DNA from: Acinetobacter junii CIP 64.5
Lineage (GTDB): Bacteria > Pseudomonadota > Gammaproteobacteria > Pseudomonadales > Moraxellaceae
Reading direction: 5' to 3'
NCBI RefSeq assembly: GCF_000368765.1
Contig: NZ_KB849654.1
Location: forward strand, 772,043 to 836,042
Length of the DNA stretch: 64,000 bases
Shown: positions 33,284 to 43,825 of the stretch, piece after piece
How the letters are laid out: the number at the start of each line of letters is the position of its first letter
Position numbering within the stretch: position 1 is the first letter of the stretch
Notes under the pieces: generated by a model
Told to the model about the DNA's origin: nothing
Databases searched by the model: none
What the model saw: the letters and a program-made list of their open reading frames with translations, nothing else
Translations under genes and position numbers: made by a program

Positions 33284-33542
33284 TTGATGCTCAAAAAACG
33301 CCAACTTCATCACATTAAGAAACATCATTTTACAAATATTAAAATTTAAATTTTCGCTTTTATAAACCACTTAAAATTAAGAAAATCTTCATTAAGTTTT
33401 TTTCGTAAGTTCATTATCAACAGCTTAAATTGTTATATTATTACATTACATTTTAGTCTTTTTGAGATTTATCGCTTACTATGTGCCGCGTACAGATTCT
33501 GGCACACGTTCAGTTGTTTTGAAAATGCGGTAGAGATTTACA

Positions 33543-34022
33543 ATGATTTATGATGTTCCCTCAGTTGACCACAGCATGATGCACCCACCTGCACAACAGT
33601 TGGTCATCCCTTATCGAGAAATGCCAAAACCAGCATTAATACACACAATTGATGTCGACAAATTTTCTCAAAAGCTCACCAAACGAGCATCTTATCGAAG
33701 TTCATCTCAATGTGCTAAATTCGTTAGAATTGCATTGCAATCCGCAGGAGCTAAAATTGTTCAGCATCCTGTAGCAGCATCGGATTGGGGACGTACTCTT
33801 CAACAAATTGGCTATCAAAAAATCAAACCAGAGTTTAACAACCCGCAACCTGGCGATATCTATATTATCCATCGCACTAAAAAACATCGTTATGGACATA
33901 TTGCAGGCTTTACAGGTTCACAATGGGTCTCAGACTTCAAGCAAACCAGTTATGATGTTTATAAAGACCCTAACGTGACTTATAGCTATTACCGTTTAGC
34001 ACCGCAATACCCGCAAGTTTAA
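33543..34022 (+). CDS. NlpC/P60- or CHAP-like cysteine peptidase, cytoplasmic
   Basis: This 159-residue protein has the pattern of a papain-fold peptidoglycan amidase. A Cys (C57) begins a helix (SSSQCAKFVRIALQSAG), PGDIYII precedes the strand, and a His (H119) follows in RYGHIAGFTG. No signal peptide or span is visible, unlike housekeeping NlpC/P60 enzymes. Secretion-system effectors of the Tae type have this size and lack a signal peptide, but no immunity gene is adjacent. The family call is by catalytic pattern only. Confidence 0.6.
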   Translation: MIYDVPSVDHSMMHPPAQQLVIPYREMPKPALIHTIDVDKFSQKLTKRASYRSSSQCAKFVRIALQSAGAKIVQHPVAASDWGRTLQQIGYQKIKPEFNNPQPGDIYIIHRTKKHRYGHIAGFTGSQWVSDFKQTSYDVYKDPNVTYSYYRLAPQYPQV

Positions 34023-34036
34023 ATTTTAGGGCTTTC

Positions 34037-34858
34037 CTAAGCCCTCGTCTTATCGAGTTTTTTCAGTACTTCAGCCACAGCAACCATTGCAAAACTCGAT
34101 GTTACTACAACCGCCGAACCATAACCGCCACAGCGCAGTCCTGAGCCTGGATTAAACAAAGCACCGCTTTGTCCAGGCGCAAGATGAGGGCTCTGCCCGA
34201 GTGACGTAGGACAGACATCAGCACTTGAAAACGGATTGTCAATAGAATAGACGCAAGTTATTCCAAATTTTTCTTTTGGCTTTTTGCAAATACCTTTTGA
34301 ACGAAGTTGAGCACGTAACTTAGCAAGCATTGGATCTTGTTCTGTTTTCGATAAGTCTGCAACGCGTATTTTAAGTGGATCAAGCTTACCACCAGCTCCA
34401 CCAGACACGATTAACGGAATCTTGTTAAAACGACAATGTAGCATTAACGCCAGCTTGGCTTTGACATCATCAATACAATCTAAAATGATATCAGGAACGG
34501 GATCTAGAACTTCTTTGACATTCTCAGGTGTCAAATAGTCATCAATTACATTCACTTTAATACGTGGATTGATCTGTCTGCAACGCTCTGCCATGACTTC
34601 AATTTTTTCTTGTCCTAAAGTAGAAGTCATCGCAGGCAATTGACGATTGATATTTGATGCAGCAACGACATCCATATCCACTAAAGTTAGCTCACCAATT
34701 CCTGAACGAGCGAGAGCTTCCACTGCCCAACTGCCTACACCACCTATACCAATCACCATGATATGACTAGTTTCATAATGACTAAATGAACTTTCTCCAT
34801 AAATTTTAGCCACACCAGCGAAACGGCGGTCATATTCATCATTTTGGAGATCAGTCAT
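34037..34858 (-). CDS. tcdA: tRNA threonylcarbamoyladenosine dehydratase TcdA
   Basis: This 273-residue E1/ThiF-like enzyme uses ATP to cyclise t6A37 in tRNA to ct6A. Visible marks are the nucleotide-binding VIGIGGVGSWAVEALARSGIG near residue 35, the DMDVVAASNINRQ segment, DCIDDVKAK, and the TcdA-specific C-terminal region with GLRCGGYGSAVVVTSSFAMV. The length is normal. It is convergent with the cysteine-peptidase-like gene, 14 bases between stops. Confidence 0.95.
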   Translation of the reverse strand: MTDLQNDEYDRRFAGVAKIYGESSFSHYETSHIMVIGIGGVGSWAVEALARSGIGELTLVDMDVVAASNINRQLPAMTSTLGQEKIEVMAERCRQINPRIKVNVIDDYLTPENVKEVLDPVPDIILDCIDDVKAKLALMLHCRFNKIPLIVSGGAGGKLDPLKIRVADLSKTEQDPMLAKLRAQLRSKGICKKPKEKFGITCVYSIDNPFSSADVCPTSLGQSPHLAPGQSGALFNPGSGLRCGGYGSAVVVTSSFAMVAVAEVLKKLDKTRA

Positions 34859-34918
34859 CGTAAAAATTCTACAGCTAAGAGTTAAGCAGCTATTTTAGCG
34901 TGTTTATCCAAATTTAGG

Positions 34919-36100
34919 CTACATTGATGATACTTGTGCATGCTGTCGACGACTCAAACCAATCAAGACTAAAAGCACAACAAAGGTGAGTGAAAGCGCC
35001 AATAAATTTGCATTATTCCATCCCAGACTAGTGAGGATTGGTGCAGGTAAAAAAGCACCTAAAGTGGCGAATAATGCAATCACCGTTTCATTGATTCCTT
35101 GAACACGATGCTTTTGTTGTTCTTCCAATCCAGCCAATAATGTCGAAGCACCAGAATAAGCAAAGTTCCATCCCACACCTAAAACAATCAAAGCGATATT
35201 AATAAAGATACCTGCTTGTCCCATCATCGGTATAAATGCAGACAACATTAATAAAATAAAACCCGTATAAATAATCGTATGGGTTCCCCAACGTTGAATT
35301 AGCTTTGACACAAAGAATGATGGGACAAACATTGCCAAAACATGCAACTGAATTGAAATTGATGCGTAATGAAAAGAGTGATGCTCTTTTAAATGCAAAG
35401 ACGACATAATCATCATCACATTCATAATATAGTATGCAAGTGCTCCACTAATAATCGCAGCAACAACCAGATGCTTTGACATTTTTACTCGATTCAGCGA
35501 TTCAACCTTTGGCTGTGGAGTTTGTTGTAATTTGTGTTTTGAATGCCATATATACAAAATCGGCGATAACAACAAAGCCAATCCGCAGAAGATCAAATAA
35601 ATTGCTGTGAAATCTGGCAATCCCTTCACTTTCTGAAATTGAATGGCTAATACAGGTGCGATTACAGCTGCCACTACACCACCTGAAATCACCAATGCAG
35701 TCGCTTTGGGGATTAATTCAGATGACAAACGATCAGATGCTGCAAAACGATAAAAACTCGCTGTAGATAGAAAAAGCCCAAGCGAAAAATGTGTAAGACA
35801 CAGCAGCCAAAAATCTTGTTTTAATAAGGCTTGATATCCCAAAAAACCAGCGGCAAATAAGCAGAGTACACCAAACTGAAATACTACATGGCGCCCCCAT
35901 CGTTTCATCAGAAATGAAAAAATAAAGGTTGTTAATAGCATCGCCAAAAATTGCAAACCATATGGAACTGTCGCTAAAGCCTGCGTAGGTGCAAGCTTTA
36001 AACCGACGATAGCAGAAACCGTAACCGACAATACTGCGGCAATTAGATTGAATGCTTGTGCAATGAGTAGGTAATACACATATTTAGGTAACTGATTCAA
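34919..36100 (-). CDS. MFS transporter
   Basis: This 393-residue major facilitator protein has 12 predicted spans. The loop 2-3 motif is modified (MKRWGRHVVFQFG near residue 67), and the second half repeats a weaker version (IQRWGTHTIIYTG). The substrate cannot be told. Related Acinetobacter proteins are annotated only as MFS transporters. It stands alone between tcdA and acnA on the minus strand. Confidence 0.85.
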   Translation of the reverse strand: MNQLPKYVYYLLIAQAFNLIAAVLSVTVSAIVGLKLAPTQALATVPYGLQFLAMLLTTFIFSFLMKRWGRHVVFQFGVLCLFAAGFLGYQALLKQDFWLLCLTHFSLGLFLSTASFYRFAASDRLSSELIPKATALVISGGVVAAVIAPVLAIQFQKVKGLPDFTAIYLIFCGLALLLSPILYIWHSKHKLQQTPQPKVESLNRVKMSKHLVVAAIISGALAYYIMNVMMIMSSLHLKEHHSFHYASISIQLHVLAMFVPSFFVSKLIQRWGTHTIIYTGFILLMLSAFIPMMGQAGIFINIALIVLGVGWNFAYSGASTLLAGLEEQQKHRVQGINETVIALFATLGAFLPAPILTSLGWNNANLLALSLTFVVLLVLIGLSRRQHAQVSSM

Positions 36101-36160
36101 CGCTATCGTTCCATGAGATTTAACTCAAATACCATACTGCTAAAACATTTAAACTCAAAT

Positions 36161-36191
36161 AAAAAGATGAAAATCTAATTTTCATCTTTTT
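36161..36191. terminator. Bidirectional terminator between acnA and the MFS gene
   Basis: A perfect 14-bp stem (36161-36174 with 36178-36191) starts with AAAAA and ends with TTTTT, 23 bases past the acnA stop. Confidence 0.85.
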
Positions 36192-36214
36192 ATTGATTCA
36201 TAATCCATTTGAAA

Positions 36215-38971
36215 TTAAGCAGCAATTAAATTTCGAAGCACGTAATGCAAAATACCACCTGCTTTGAAATACTCCACTTCATTTAAGGTATCAATACGAC
36301 ATAACACTTTAAATTGGTCTTGGCTACCATCTTCGCGCATCACACTCACATCTAAAGTTTGATGGGGTTGAATATCATCAGATAAACCATGAATAGAAAT
36401 TACTTCACGTCCTGTTAGATGTAGAGTTTGACGAGTCTGCCCATCAACAAACTGTAACGGCAACACCCCCATACCAACTAAATTCGAACGATGGATACGC
36501 TCAAAACTTTCGGCTATCACCGCTTTAATCCCAAGAAGATTAGTTCCTTTTGCAGCCCAATCACGAGATGAACCTGTACCGTACTCTTTACCTGCAATAA
36601 TCACTAATGGCGTTTTATCCTGCTGATAACGCATCGATGCATCATAAATTGCCAATTTCTCATTGCTTGGGATATAAATCGTATTTCCTCCTTCCTCACC
36701 ACCGAGCATTTCATTTTTGATACGGATATTGGCAAACGTACCTCGCATCATCACTTCATGATTACCGCGTCGTGAACCATAAGAGTTAAAGTCTTTTGCA
36801 TCTACGCCCTGCTCTTGCAAATAGCGTCCAGCTGGACTGTCTTTTTTAATATTCCCCGCTGGTGATATGTGATCAGTCGTCACCGAATCGCCAAGTACAG
36901 CCAAAATCCGTGCTTGCTCAATATTGGTAATTTTTGGTGGAGCTTGGCTAATCGTTTCGAAGAATGGTGGATGGCGAATATAAGTCGAGTCACTTTGCCA
37001 TGCATAGGTTTGACTTTGTGGAATTTGAATCGCCTGCCATGTTTCATCTCCATCAAATACCGCCGCATATTCTTTATGGAACATGTCAGTGTTTACTTTT
37101 TGCAGCACCTGATCAATTTCTGCCTGACTTGGCCAAATGTCTTTTAAGTAAATATCTTCGCCATTGTTACCTTGCCCAATCGGTTGAGTGGTGAGATCAG
37201 TACGGATATTTCCTGCTAAACCATAAGCAACAACCAAAGGTGGTGATGCAAGCCAATTGGTTTTGACTAAAGGATGTACCCGCCCTTCAAAATTTCGATT
37301 ACCAGAAAGTACAGAAGCGACATTTAAATCCTGACATTGAATGGCCTCCTCAACAGCTTCAGGCAGTGGCCCAGAGTTCCCAATACATGTGGTACAGCCA
37401 TAACCCACTAGATTATAGCCAAGCTGATCCAAGTACGGCGTTAAACCAGCCGCAGCTAAGTAATCTGTGACAACTTTAGAACCGGGTGCAAGTGAGCTTT
37501 TTACCCATGGTTTACGCTGTAAGCCTTTTTCTACAGCTTTCTTTGCTAATAAACCTGCGGCAAGCATCACGCTTGGATTGGATGTATTGGTACAAGAAGT
37601 AATTGCAGAAATCACGACATCACCATGATTTAACTGAAAGCTTTGACCTTCCAATGTACAAGTTGGACTGTCATGAGGGAGATTGGCTTGTTTAGCGGCA
37701 ACCGCAGTTCCACCACCACCTTCATTTTCTAAGTTTTCTTTCGCTTCTTTAGCAGGCTTTAACGTGAGTTCCATCAGCGCATTAAAGGTTTTTGGAACAT
37801 CTGAAAGTAAAACTCGATCTTGAGGTCGTTTAGGACCCGCCAAACTCGCTTGCACCGTACTCATATCGAGACTCAATGTATCTGTAAAAATCGGTTCATC
37901 ACCTGCATTTCTCCATAAACCTTGTTCTTTGCTATAAGCTTCAACCAAGTCAATACGATCTTGTTGACGACCTGTCAGTGCCAAATATCCGAGTGTGACC
38001 TCGTCTACTGGAAAGAAACCACAAGTTGCACCATATTCAGGTGCCATATTGGCAATCGTCGCTCGGTCAGCTAAAGGTAAATCAGCTAGACCATCTCCAT
38101 AAAACTCAACAAACTTCCCTACGACGCCCTTTTGACGCAACATTTGAGTAATGGTCAGCACTAAATCTGTAGCAGTGATTCCTTCATTTAGCTTGCCAGT
38201 CAATTTAAATCCAATCACTTCTGGAATTAACATCGACACAGGTTGTCCTAACATTGCAGCTTCAGCTTCAATACCACCAACACCCCATCCCAAAACACCT
38301 AAGCCATTAATCATCGTGGTATGAGAGTCTGTTCCAACCAATGTATCAGGAAAGGCAAATATCTCACCTTCATCGTCACCTAACCAAACCGCTTGAGCCA
38401 AATACTCCAAATTGACTTGGTGACAGATACCTGTACCTGGTGGGACGACGCTGAAATTGTTAAATGCAGATTGCCCCCAACGGAGGAATTGATAACGCTC
38501 ACCGTTACGCTGCATCTCGATTTCAACATTTTCCGCAAAGGCATTTTCATCTGCAAAATGATCGACCATCACGGAGTGGTCAATTACCAAATCCACAGGA
38601 GATAAAGGATTAATTCGATTTGGATCACCGCCTGCTTGTGCCATTGCAGCTCGCATCGCGGCTAAGTCAACTACAGCAGGTACGCCTGTAAAATCTTGCA
38701 TCAGTACACGCGCTGGACGATATTGAATTTCTTGCTCTGAAGATTTCGTTTTTTGCCAATCTACTAGAGCTTGTATATGCTCCACTTTTACACTTTTTTG
38801 ATCTTCAAATCGCAATAAATTCTCCAGTAAAACCTTGAGGGATTTCGGTAATCTATCGATATTACCAAGCGTTTGAGCGGCATTAGACAAACTAAAAATT
38901 TGATAAGATTTGGAAGCGACAGTTAAGGTTTTTAATGCATTAAAACTATTGATTTTGCTATATCTGGCCAT
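36215..38971 (-). CDS. acnA: Aconitate hydratase AcnA
   Basis: This 918-residue TCA-cycle enzyme interconverts citrate and isocitrate. The [4Fe-4S] ligands are seen in SCTNTSNPSVML and GCTTCIGNSGPLP. Other family marks are TDSHTTMINGLGVLGWGVGG near residue 215 and the swivel domain with EYGTGSSRDWAAKG near 790. Length and motifs match AcnA/IRP1-type, not AcnB. A slightly extended linker (ENEGGGGTAVAAKQA near 416) is unremarkable. It is monocistronic with a terminator downstream. Confidence 0.96.
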   Translation of the reverse strand: MARYSKINSFNALKTLTVASKSYQIFSLSNAAQTLGNIDRLPKSLKVLLENLLRFEDQKSVKVEHIQALVDWQKTKSSEQEIQYRPARVLMQDFTGVPAVVDLAAMRAAMAQAGGDPNRINPLSPVDLVIDHSVMVDHFADENAFAENVEIEMQRNGERYQFLRWGQSAFNNFSVVPPGTGICHQVNLEYLAQAVWLGDDEGEIFAFPDTLVGTDSHTTMINGLGVLGWGVGGIEAEAAMLGQPVSMLIPEVIGFKLTGKLNEGITATDLVLTITQMLRQKGVVGKFVEFYGDGLADLPLADRATIANMAPEYGATCGFFPVDEVTLGYLALTGRQQDRIDLVEAYSKEQGLWRNAGDEPIFTDTLSLDMSTVQASLAGPKRPQDRVLLSDVPKTFNALMELTLKPAKEAKENLENEGGGGTAVAAKQANLPHDSPTCTLEGQSFQLNHGDVVISAITSCTNTSNPSVMLAAGLLAKKAVEKGLQRKPWVKSSLAPGSKVVTDYLAAAGLTPYLDQLGYNLVGYGCTTCIGNSGPLPEAVEEAIQCQDLNVASVLSGNRNFEGRVHPLVKTNWLASPPLVVAYGLAGNIRTDLTTQPIGQGNNGEDIYLKDIWPSQAEIDQVLQKVNTDMFHKEYAAVFDGDETWQAIQIPQSQTYAWQSDSTYIRHPPFFETISQAPPKITNIEQARILAVLGDSVTTDHISPAGNIKKDSPAGRYLQEQGVDAKDFNSYGSRRGNHEVMMRGTFANIRIKNEMLGGEEGGNTIYIPSNEKLAIYDASMRYQQDKTPLVIIAGKEYGTGSSRDWAAKGTNLLGIKAVIAESFERIHRSNLVGMGVLPLQFVDGQTRQTLHLTGREVISIHGLSDDIQPHQTLDVSVMREDGSQDQFKVLCRIDTLNEVEYFKAGGILHYVLRNLIAA

Positions 38972-39095
38972 TAGGTTACCCTCCCAGCATTGGCGAGTTT
39001 GATTATTATCAAGTTGTCTATTTAATGTACCCTTGTTTTAAAATGCTTATGTTCCCTTTTAGTTATCTTATTATTGGGAATGCTTTCTTATTCTT

Positions 39096-39911
39096 CTAAA
39101 AATCCAGATGTAGAGCGACCAAAGAGTTTTTCCACAATTGTTGTGCCAGTGTTTCTGTCGATAGTCCAAGCTTTTGTGCCAAACTCTCTAACACATAAGG
39201 CAAATTCATAGGTGTGTTTCGAGTACGCTGTTCTGTAGAGGTCTGACAGCATAGCGGTGTCATATCTGGACAATCAGTTTCAATCACCAAATGTTCAGCA
39301 CCTATCACCTGCACAACTTGATGTAATTTTTTTGCGTTCGGATTAGTAATTTGCCCAGTTATACCAATTTTAAAACCGAGTTTGATCAGCGCTTTAGCTT
39401 CCTCAACGCCACCACTAAAAGCATGGGCTATACCACCAAATTTGAATTTTTGTGCTTTTAAAATAGCTAGGCTTTCCGCGTGAGCTTTGCGGATATGCAA
39501 TAACACTGGTTTTTGATAGTAAGTTGCCAACTCTAGTTGAGCATTAAAATAGTGTTGTTGTTTGGCAAACAATTCAGGTTGTTTATGTTCTTTTAAAAAA
39601 GTATCTAAACCAATTTCCCCGACTGCAACACAGTCATATTGTTGTAAGACCTGTTCGAGTCGATGTAGATGGGATGACTGATGCTGTTCAATATAAAATG
39701 GATGTAAGCCTGGAGCTAAATAGGATTGCGGGACATTTTCCCACGCTTTTAATTGTTGGTGAGTTTGAATAAGTTCATCAAACCGAGATTCAACAAAACC
39801 AATCAGTACTAAAGCTTCGACCCCAACCTGCTTTGCCTGAATAGCCAGTTGTTGCCGATCATGATCAAAATCGGCAACATCAAAATGGGTATGAGTATCG
39901 AAAAGTTGCAT
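39096..39911 (-). CDS. tatD: TatD-family deoxyribonuclease
   Basis: This 271-residue TIM-barrel metal-dependent nuclease has DTHTHFD at residues 5-11, GEIGLD, PVLLHIRKAH, AHAFSGG and ETDCPDMTPL, which supply the metal ligands and acid. TatD enzymes act in DNA repair and turnover. Its ATG overlaps the stop of the upstream DUF3298-like gene by one base (TAATG), so they are coupled. Confidence 0.92.
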   Translation of the reverse strand: MQLFDTHTHFDVADFDHDRQQLAIQAKQVGVEALVLIGFVESRFDELIQTHQQLKAWENVPQSYLAPGLHPFYIEQHQSSHLHRLEQVLQQYDCVAVGEIGLDTFLKEHKQPELFAKQQHYFNAQLELATYYQKPVLLHIRKAHAESLAILKAQKFKFGGIAHAFSGGVEEAKALIKLGFKIGITGQITNPNAKKLHQVVQVIGAEHLVIETDCPDMTPLCCQTSTEQRTRNTPMNLPYVLESLAQKLGLSTETLAQQLWKNSLVALHLDF

Positions 39912-40819
39912 TAAAACGTACTTTTGTCAGTTGCGACGACAGTAGAAGCCGCTGGCGTCTCAACTTTTGGCAAATACTCAGGTTTCAATACACCCTGTAA
40001 TTGATCAAAAGGAATCACCAAACGTGGCAGCCCGACCACATAAGGACCAATTTCATATTCTCCATATTGCAAGATCAAACCTTGCTCACCCAAAAAGTAA
40101 TTGTCTGTTACTTGGAATGGCCATGCCTGTTCATATTCATCAGCTGTATTGGCAAGTTTTGAATCAATCACCCATGTTTTAAACGCTTCATGTGCAAGCT
40201 TATCAAGTTTTGCTTTTTGCTTAGGTAAAAGCAAATCATTGAGCTGAACTTGTTTTTGGTTTTTCAAATCAAAATTATAGTAACGTTGAGCCGTAGAACC
40301 ATGTGCACCACCCAAGTAACTACTACTGTTCAAAACTACAGTTGCCAATGTGCCTTTGGACTGCAAAATCTTAGGTTTAATCATCAAACTAATTTGATGG
40401 CTACTACTTAATGCTTTCAATTCTTCATCGATTTTAATAAAAGCATTTGCATATTGCTGAGCTTGAACATCTAAATGATTGGTTTGCTCACTGCCTTGCG
40501 CTGTAGATGAAGCCTGATCTGCATCAACGATTTCTAACATTTTACTGAGTTGATCTAAAATTTCTTGATCAAGTAATTGGTCTATAAATGGAAAATTACT
40601 TTGCAGGCGTTCAACCGTAAAATCTGGACATGTGTTGCCGTTACATTCAGGCAAAGTCACCGCTAGTTTTACCGTTTCACCACGTAGAACAGGCTCTGAG
40701 GTCTGATTCACAACTGGATCTTGTGGCTTATCTTCTGGCTCTTTAGGTTCTGATTTTGGTTGACATGCTGCAAGTAAAACAGCACATGCAAGAATGCTAT
40801 ATTGAAAAACTTTTTTCAT
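39911..40819 (-). CDS. DUF3298/RsiV-like lipoprotein
   Basis: This 302-residue protein has a lipobox (LLAACQ, Cys near residue 19), a Pro/Glu-rich linker and a C-terminal DUF3298-type domain with the motif SYLGGAHGSTAQRYYNFDLKN near 167. In Gram-positive bacteria the same fold occurs in the anti-sigma factor RsiV, which binds lysozyme; the role in Acinetobacter is unknown. It precedes tatD with a one-base overlap. A paralogue lies immediately upstream (40940-41776). Confidence 0.75.
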   Translation of the reverse strand: MKKVFQYSILACAVLLAACQPKSEPKEPEDKPQDPVVNQTSEPVLRGETVKLAVTLPECNGNTCPDFTVERLQSNFPFIDQLLDQEILDQLSKMLEIVDADQASSTAQGSEQTNHLDVQAQQYANAFIKIDEELKALSSSHQISLMIKPKILQSKGTLATVVLNSSSYLGGAHGSTAQRYYNFDLKNQKQVQLNDLLLPKQKAKLDKLAHEAFKTWVIDSKLANTADEYEQAWPFQVTDNYFLGEQGLILQYGEYEIGPYVVGLPRLVIPFDQLQGVLKPEYLPKVETPAASTVVATDKSTF

Positions 40820-40939
40820 CTAAAACCTACAAGCATTGTTATGACACAAGAGAATTTAAATGCTATCGAACTTATGCCAAATTCGCCATAAGTACATGCA
40901 ATTTCTATACGAAAATCAGTGCTGAGTATTTAACAACTG

Positions 40940-41776
40940 CTAAAACATTTGCTGATATATTTCAGGCTGTAACATCTGTTTACTTTGTTCTGTCGTTAAA
41001 TAAATATCAAGTTGTGGCGCATCTTTACTGATTTGATTCGCTCGGTAATGCAAACCAATCCCCTCGCCATCAAAGAACCAATCTGATTGACCCCAATATA
41101 ATTTTTTAGGGATTTGTTTTTTAACTTCGTCAGACTGCTTTTCAATCCATTTTTGATAATGAGTTTGAACGATCTCATTCATCGCATTTTGCTGATTTTT
41201 TTGAATCACATCGAGGACGGTTAAATTCTTCTGCAACTTACGATCAGCGACAAAAAAGTAATAACGATCTTTGACCGCAATATCTTCTTGTTTAGTATCT
41301 ACACCAATCTGTAACAGTACATACTGATTACGTTGTGAAGCAATACGCGTATTCATGCGCAATTCATAGGTCTTATTTTTAGAATATTTTTCCTGCCACT
41401 CATCTGACTTTTTAACATAGGCATTAATCGCCTGCTGCAATGTCAAATTCTGATTTTGTTCAATTTGTTGCTGGATGACGTTGGCTTGATTCTTTGCAAT
41501 CCATGTATTTAGCCAATCATCTTGCGTTTTAATCGTTTGAATATCGAGATCAATACAATTCTTCTTTTCACAAAAAGGCAATGCATACTCAGCCTTTGCT
41601 TCCTTCATATTTAAATAAGGTAAAACTTCTGCTTTTTCTAAATTTGTAGTTTGTTGTTCAGTCTTGTCTGCTGATCCAGGTTCATTCTTTTTGGGTTGAT
41701 CACATGCCGTTAAAGCCATCACACTAACAATCAAACTAGCGCCAAGAAATGGTTTTAAAATATTCATATCGTTCAT
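40940..41776 (-). CDS. Lipoprotein paralogue of the DUF3298-like protein
   Basis: This 278-residue protein has a lipobox (ALTACDQ, Cys near residue 25). The same layout follows as in the downstream gene: an acidic linker, a short CxxxxC segment (PFCEKKNCIDLDIQTIK compared with PECNGNTCPDFTVERLQ), a helical part and a C-terminal YLTTEQ strand region. The GGAHG motif of the relative is absent. It probably arose by tandem duplication. Function unknown; an envelope-located inhibitor or carrier is possible. Confidence 0.65.
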   Translation of the reverse strand: MNDMNILKPFLGASLIVSVMALTACDQPKKNEPGSADKTEQQTTNLEKAEVLPYLNMKEAKAEYALPFCEKKNCIDLDIQTIKTQDDWLNTWIAKNQANVIQQQIEQNQNLTLQQAINAYVKKSDEWQEKYSKNKTYELRMNTRIASQRNQYVLLQIGVDTKQEDIAVKDRYYFFVADRKLQKNLTVLDVIQKNQQNAMNEIVQTHYQKWIEKQSDEVKKQIPKKLYWGQSDWFFDGEGIGLHYRANQISKDAPQLDIYLTTEQSKQMLQPEIYQQMF

Positions 41777-41849
41777 CCCTTTATTTTTTTAATTCCTCCC
41801 TTTTTAAAGAGAGAAGTATCACAAACTCAAATCTATAAAACTTGTGACA

Positions 41850-41876
41850 AAGTCCCTCTTATCGAAAGAGGGACTT
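41850..41876 (-). terminator. Hairpin after prfC
   Basis: AAGTCCCTCTT (41850-41860) and AAGAGGGACTT (41866-41876) form a perfect 11-bp stem, 10 bases past the prfC stop. The following T-tract is short, so termination strength is uncertain. Confidence 0.6.
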
Positions 41877-41886
41877 AGAAAGACTT

Positions 41887-43479
41887 TTAGTGTTCACGTG
41901 TGTTACGGAACTGGATATCAGGCCAACGCTCTTGCATTAACTGTAAATTAACACGGCTTGGTGCAAGATAAGTTAAATGACCACCACCATCAACTGACAA
42001 TTGATCATGCGCTTTTTTCTTAAATTCATTGAGAATCTTTTCATCATCACAATGAATCCAACGCACGGTATGAACACTTACAGGCTCATAAATACAGTCA
42101 ACTTTATATTCCTCTTTCAATCGGTATGCGACCACATCAAACTGTAGCACCCCAACTGCACCAACAATCAGATCGTTACTGATTTGTGGCATGAACACCT
42201 GAGTCGCCCCTTCTTCAGACAACTCTTTCAAACCTTTCTGCAATTGCTTAGATTTTAAAGGATCACGTAAACGAACACGGCGGAACATCTCTGGTGCAAA
42301 GTGTGGAATACCCGTGAAATGAAGTTTTTCACCGCTGGTAAAGGTATCACCGATCTGGATGGTACCGTGGTTATGCAAACCGATAATATCACCAGGCCAA
42401 GCTTCTTCAAGATGTTCGCGCTCACCTGCAAGGAAGGTTAATGCATCACTAATACGTACATCTTTACCTATACGCACATGATTCATTTTTAAACCTTTTT
42501 CATATTTACCTGAACAAATACGCATAAAGGCAATACGGTCACGGTGTTTCGGATCCATATTGGCTTGGATTTTAAATACAAAGCCTGTAAATCCTTCTTC
42601 GTTGGCATCTACAGTTCGCTCTTGAGTTGGATGCGCTTTAGGTTCTGGTGCCCAATTGATAAATGCATCAAGCACATGATCAACAGCAAAGTTACCTAAT
42701 GCTGTACCAAAAAGTACTGGCGTTTGTTTACCTTGTAAGAATAATTCACGATCCAGCGGCTCATTTGCCATTTGAACCAATTCGAGCGATTCCTCGAAAG
42801 AAGCCCACGCCAACTCACCAACTTTCTCACGAATGTCTGCATGATCATAACCATCACGTACTTCAATGTCCGTAATAGTTGAACCGAAACCAGCTTTATA
42901 AACATACAATTTGTTTTCAAGCAAATTGTAAACTCCAGCAAAGTCACGTCCCATACCTAAAGGCCATGTAATTGGTACACAACGAATATTGAGGACATTT
43001 TCAATTTCATCCAGTAATTCTAACGGCTCGCGGATTTCGCGGTCCATTTTGTTCACAAATGAAATGATCGGTGTATCGCGCATACGACACACTTCCATCA
43101 ATTTAATGGTTCGTTCTTCGACACCTTTCGCACCATCGATCACCATGAGTGCTGAGTCCACTGCAGTCAAAGTACGATATGTATCTTCCGAGAAGTCTTC
43201 GTGTCCTGGTGTATCCAGTAAGTTAATCGTATGGTTTTTATAAGGGAACTGCATCACAGACGTGGTAATCGAGATTCCACGTTCTTTTTCCATTTCCATC
43301 CAGTCAGATGTCGCTGAACGGTCTGACTTACGGCTTTTGACCATACCCGCAACCTGAATGGCTTTACCCCATAACAACAGTTTCTCAGTCATGGTGGTCT
43401 TACCCGCATCGGGGTGGGAAATGATCGCAAATGTGCGTCGTTGGGCAACTTGTGCCGCTAATTCATCTTTAAAACTCAT
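41887..43479 (-). CDS. prfC: Peptide chain release factor 3 (RF3)
   Basis: This 530-residue translational GTPase removes RF1/RF2 from the ribosome after termination. G-motifs are visible: [29 protein letters not shown] and NKMDRE. The ATG at 43479 ([10 protein letters not shown]) is taken as start because it gives the usual RF3 length; the longer frame to 43515 adds 12 residues not seen in the family. The leader contains three ATGTAC copies close together (43496, 43508, 43526). Confidence 0.95.
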   Translation of the reverse strand: MSFKDELAAQVAQRRTFAIISHPDAGKTTMTEKLLLWGKAIQVAGMVKSRKSDRSATSDWMEMEKERGISITTSVMQFPYKNHTINLLDTPGHEDFSEDTYRTLTAVDSALMVIDGAKGVEERTIKLMEVCRMRDTPIISFVNKMDREIREPLELLDEIENVLNIRCVPITWPLGMGRDFAGVYNLLENKLYVYKAGFGSTITDIEVRDGYDHADIREKVGELAWASFEESLELVQMANEPLDRELFLQGKQTPVLFGTALGNFAVDHVLDAFINWAPEPKAHPTQERTVDANEEGFTGFVFKIQANMDPKHRDRIAFMRICSGKYEKGLKMNHVRIGKDVRISDALTFLAGEREHLEEAWPGDIIGLHNHGTIQIGDTFTSGEKLHFTGIPHFAPEMFRRVRLRDPLKSKQLQKGLKELSEEGATQVFMPQISNDLIVGAVGVLQFDVVAYRLKEEYKVDCIYEPVSVHTVRWIHCDDEKILNEFKKKAHDQLSVDGGGHLTYLAPSRVNLQLMQERWPDIQFRNTREH

Positions 43480-43825
43480 GAGAAAAATCTTCAATATGTA
43501 CACAGTTATGTACACATTGCTTAATATGTACCTTAACTGAAAAAGTGAGAATTCAAAATTGGCGCAATTGTAGCAGATTTAGAAGACTTGTTTATTGATT
43601 GTTGATAGGTCTTGTTTTATCCACAAGTTCGATTGTTTTTTAGACATAAAAACTTCTCAACAGTATTTCCATTAACGAATCAAGTTCAATATTAATTCCC
43701 TTAAACATTGAGTGAGAACAACTCAATTCAAAATGGGCTATTTTAAGATTGATATAAAACTGGTTACTATACGTGCATATTTATGGATAACTGCAATAAT
43801 TTCTTATCTCTATACGAGTCAAAAC
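43480..43825. other. Intergenic region between divergent prfC and CMD-family gene
   Basis: No gene is seen. It must hold promoters for both directions. Three ATGTAC copies at 43496, 43508 and 43526, spaced 12 and 18 bases, lie just upstream of prfC. An open frame from 43712 continues into the plus-strand gene but lacks a ribosome site and family similarity. Confidence 0.4.

Noticed and set aside
43712..43825. N-terminal extension of the CMD-family gene
   Set aside because: The added 38 residues have no family counterpart and the ATG at 43826 gives the usual length.
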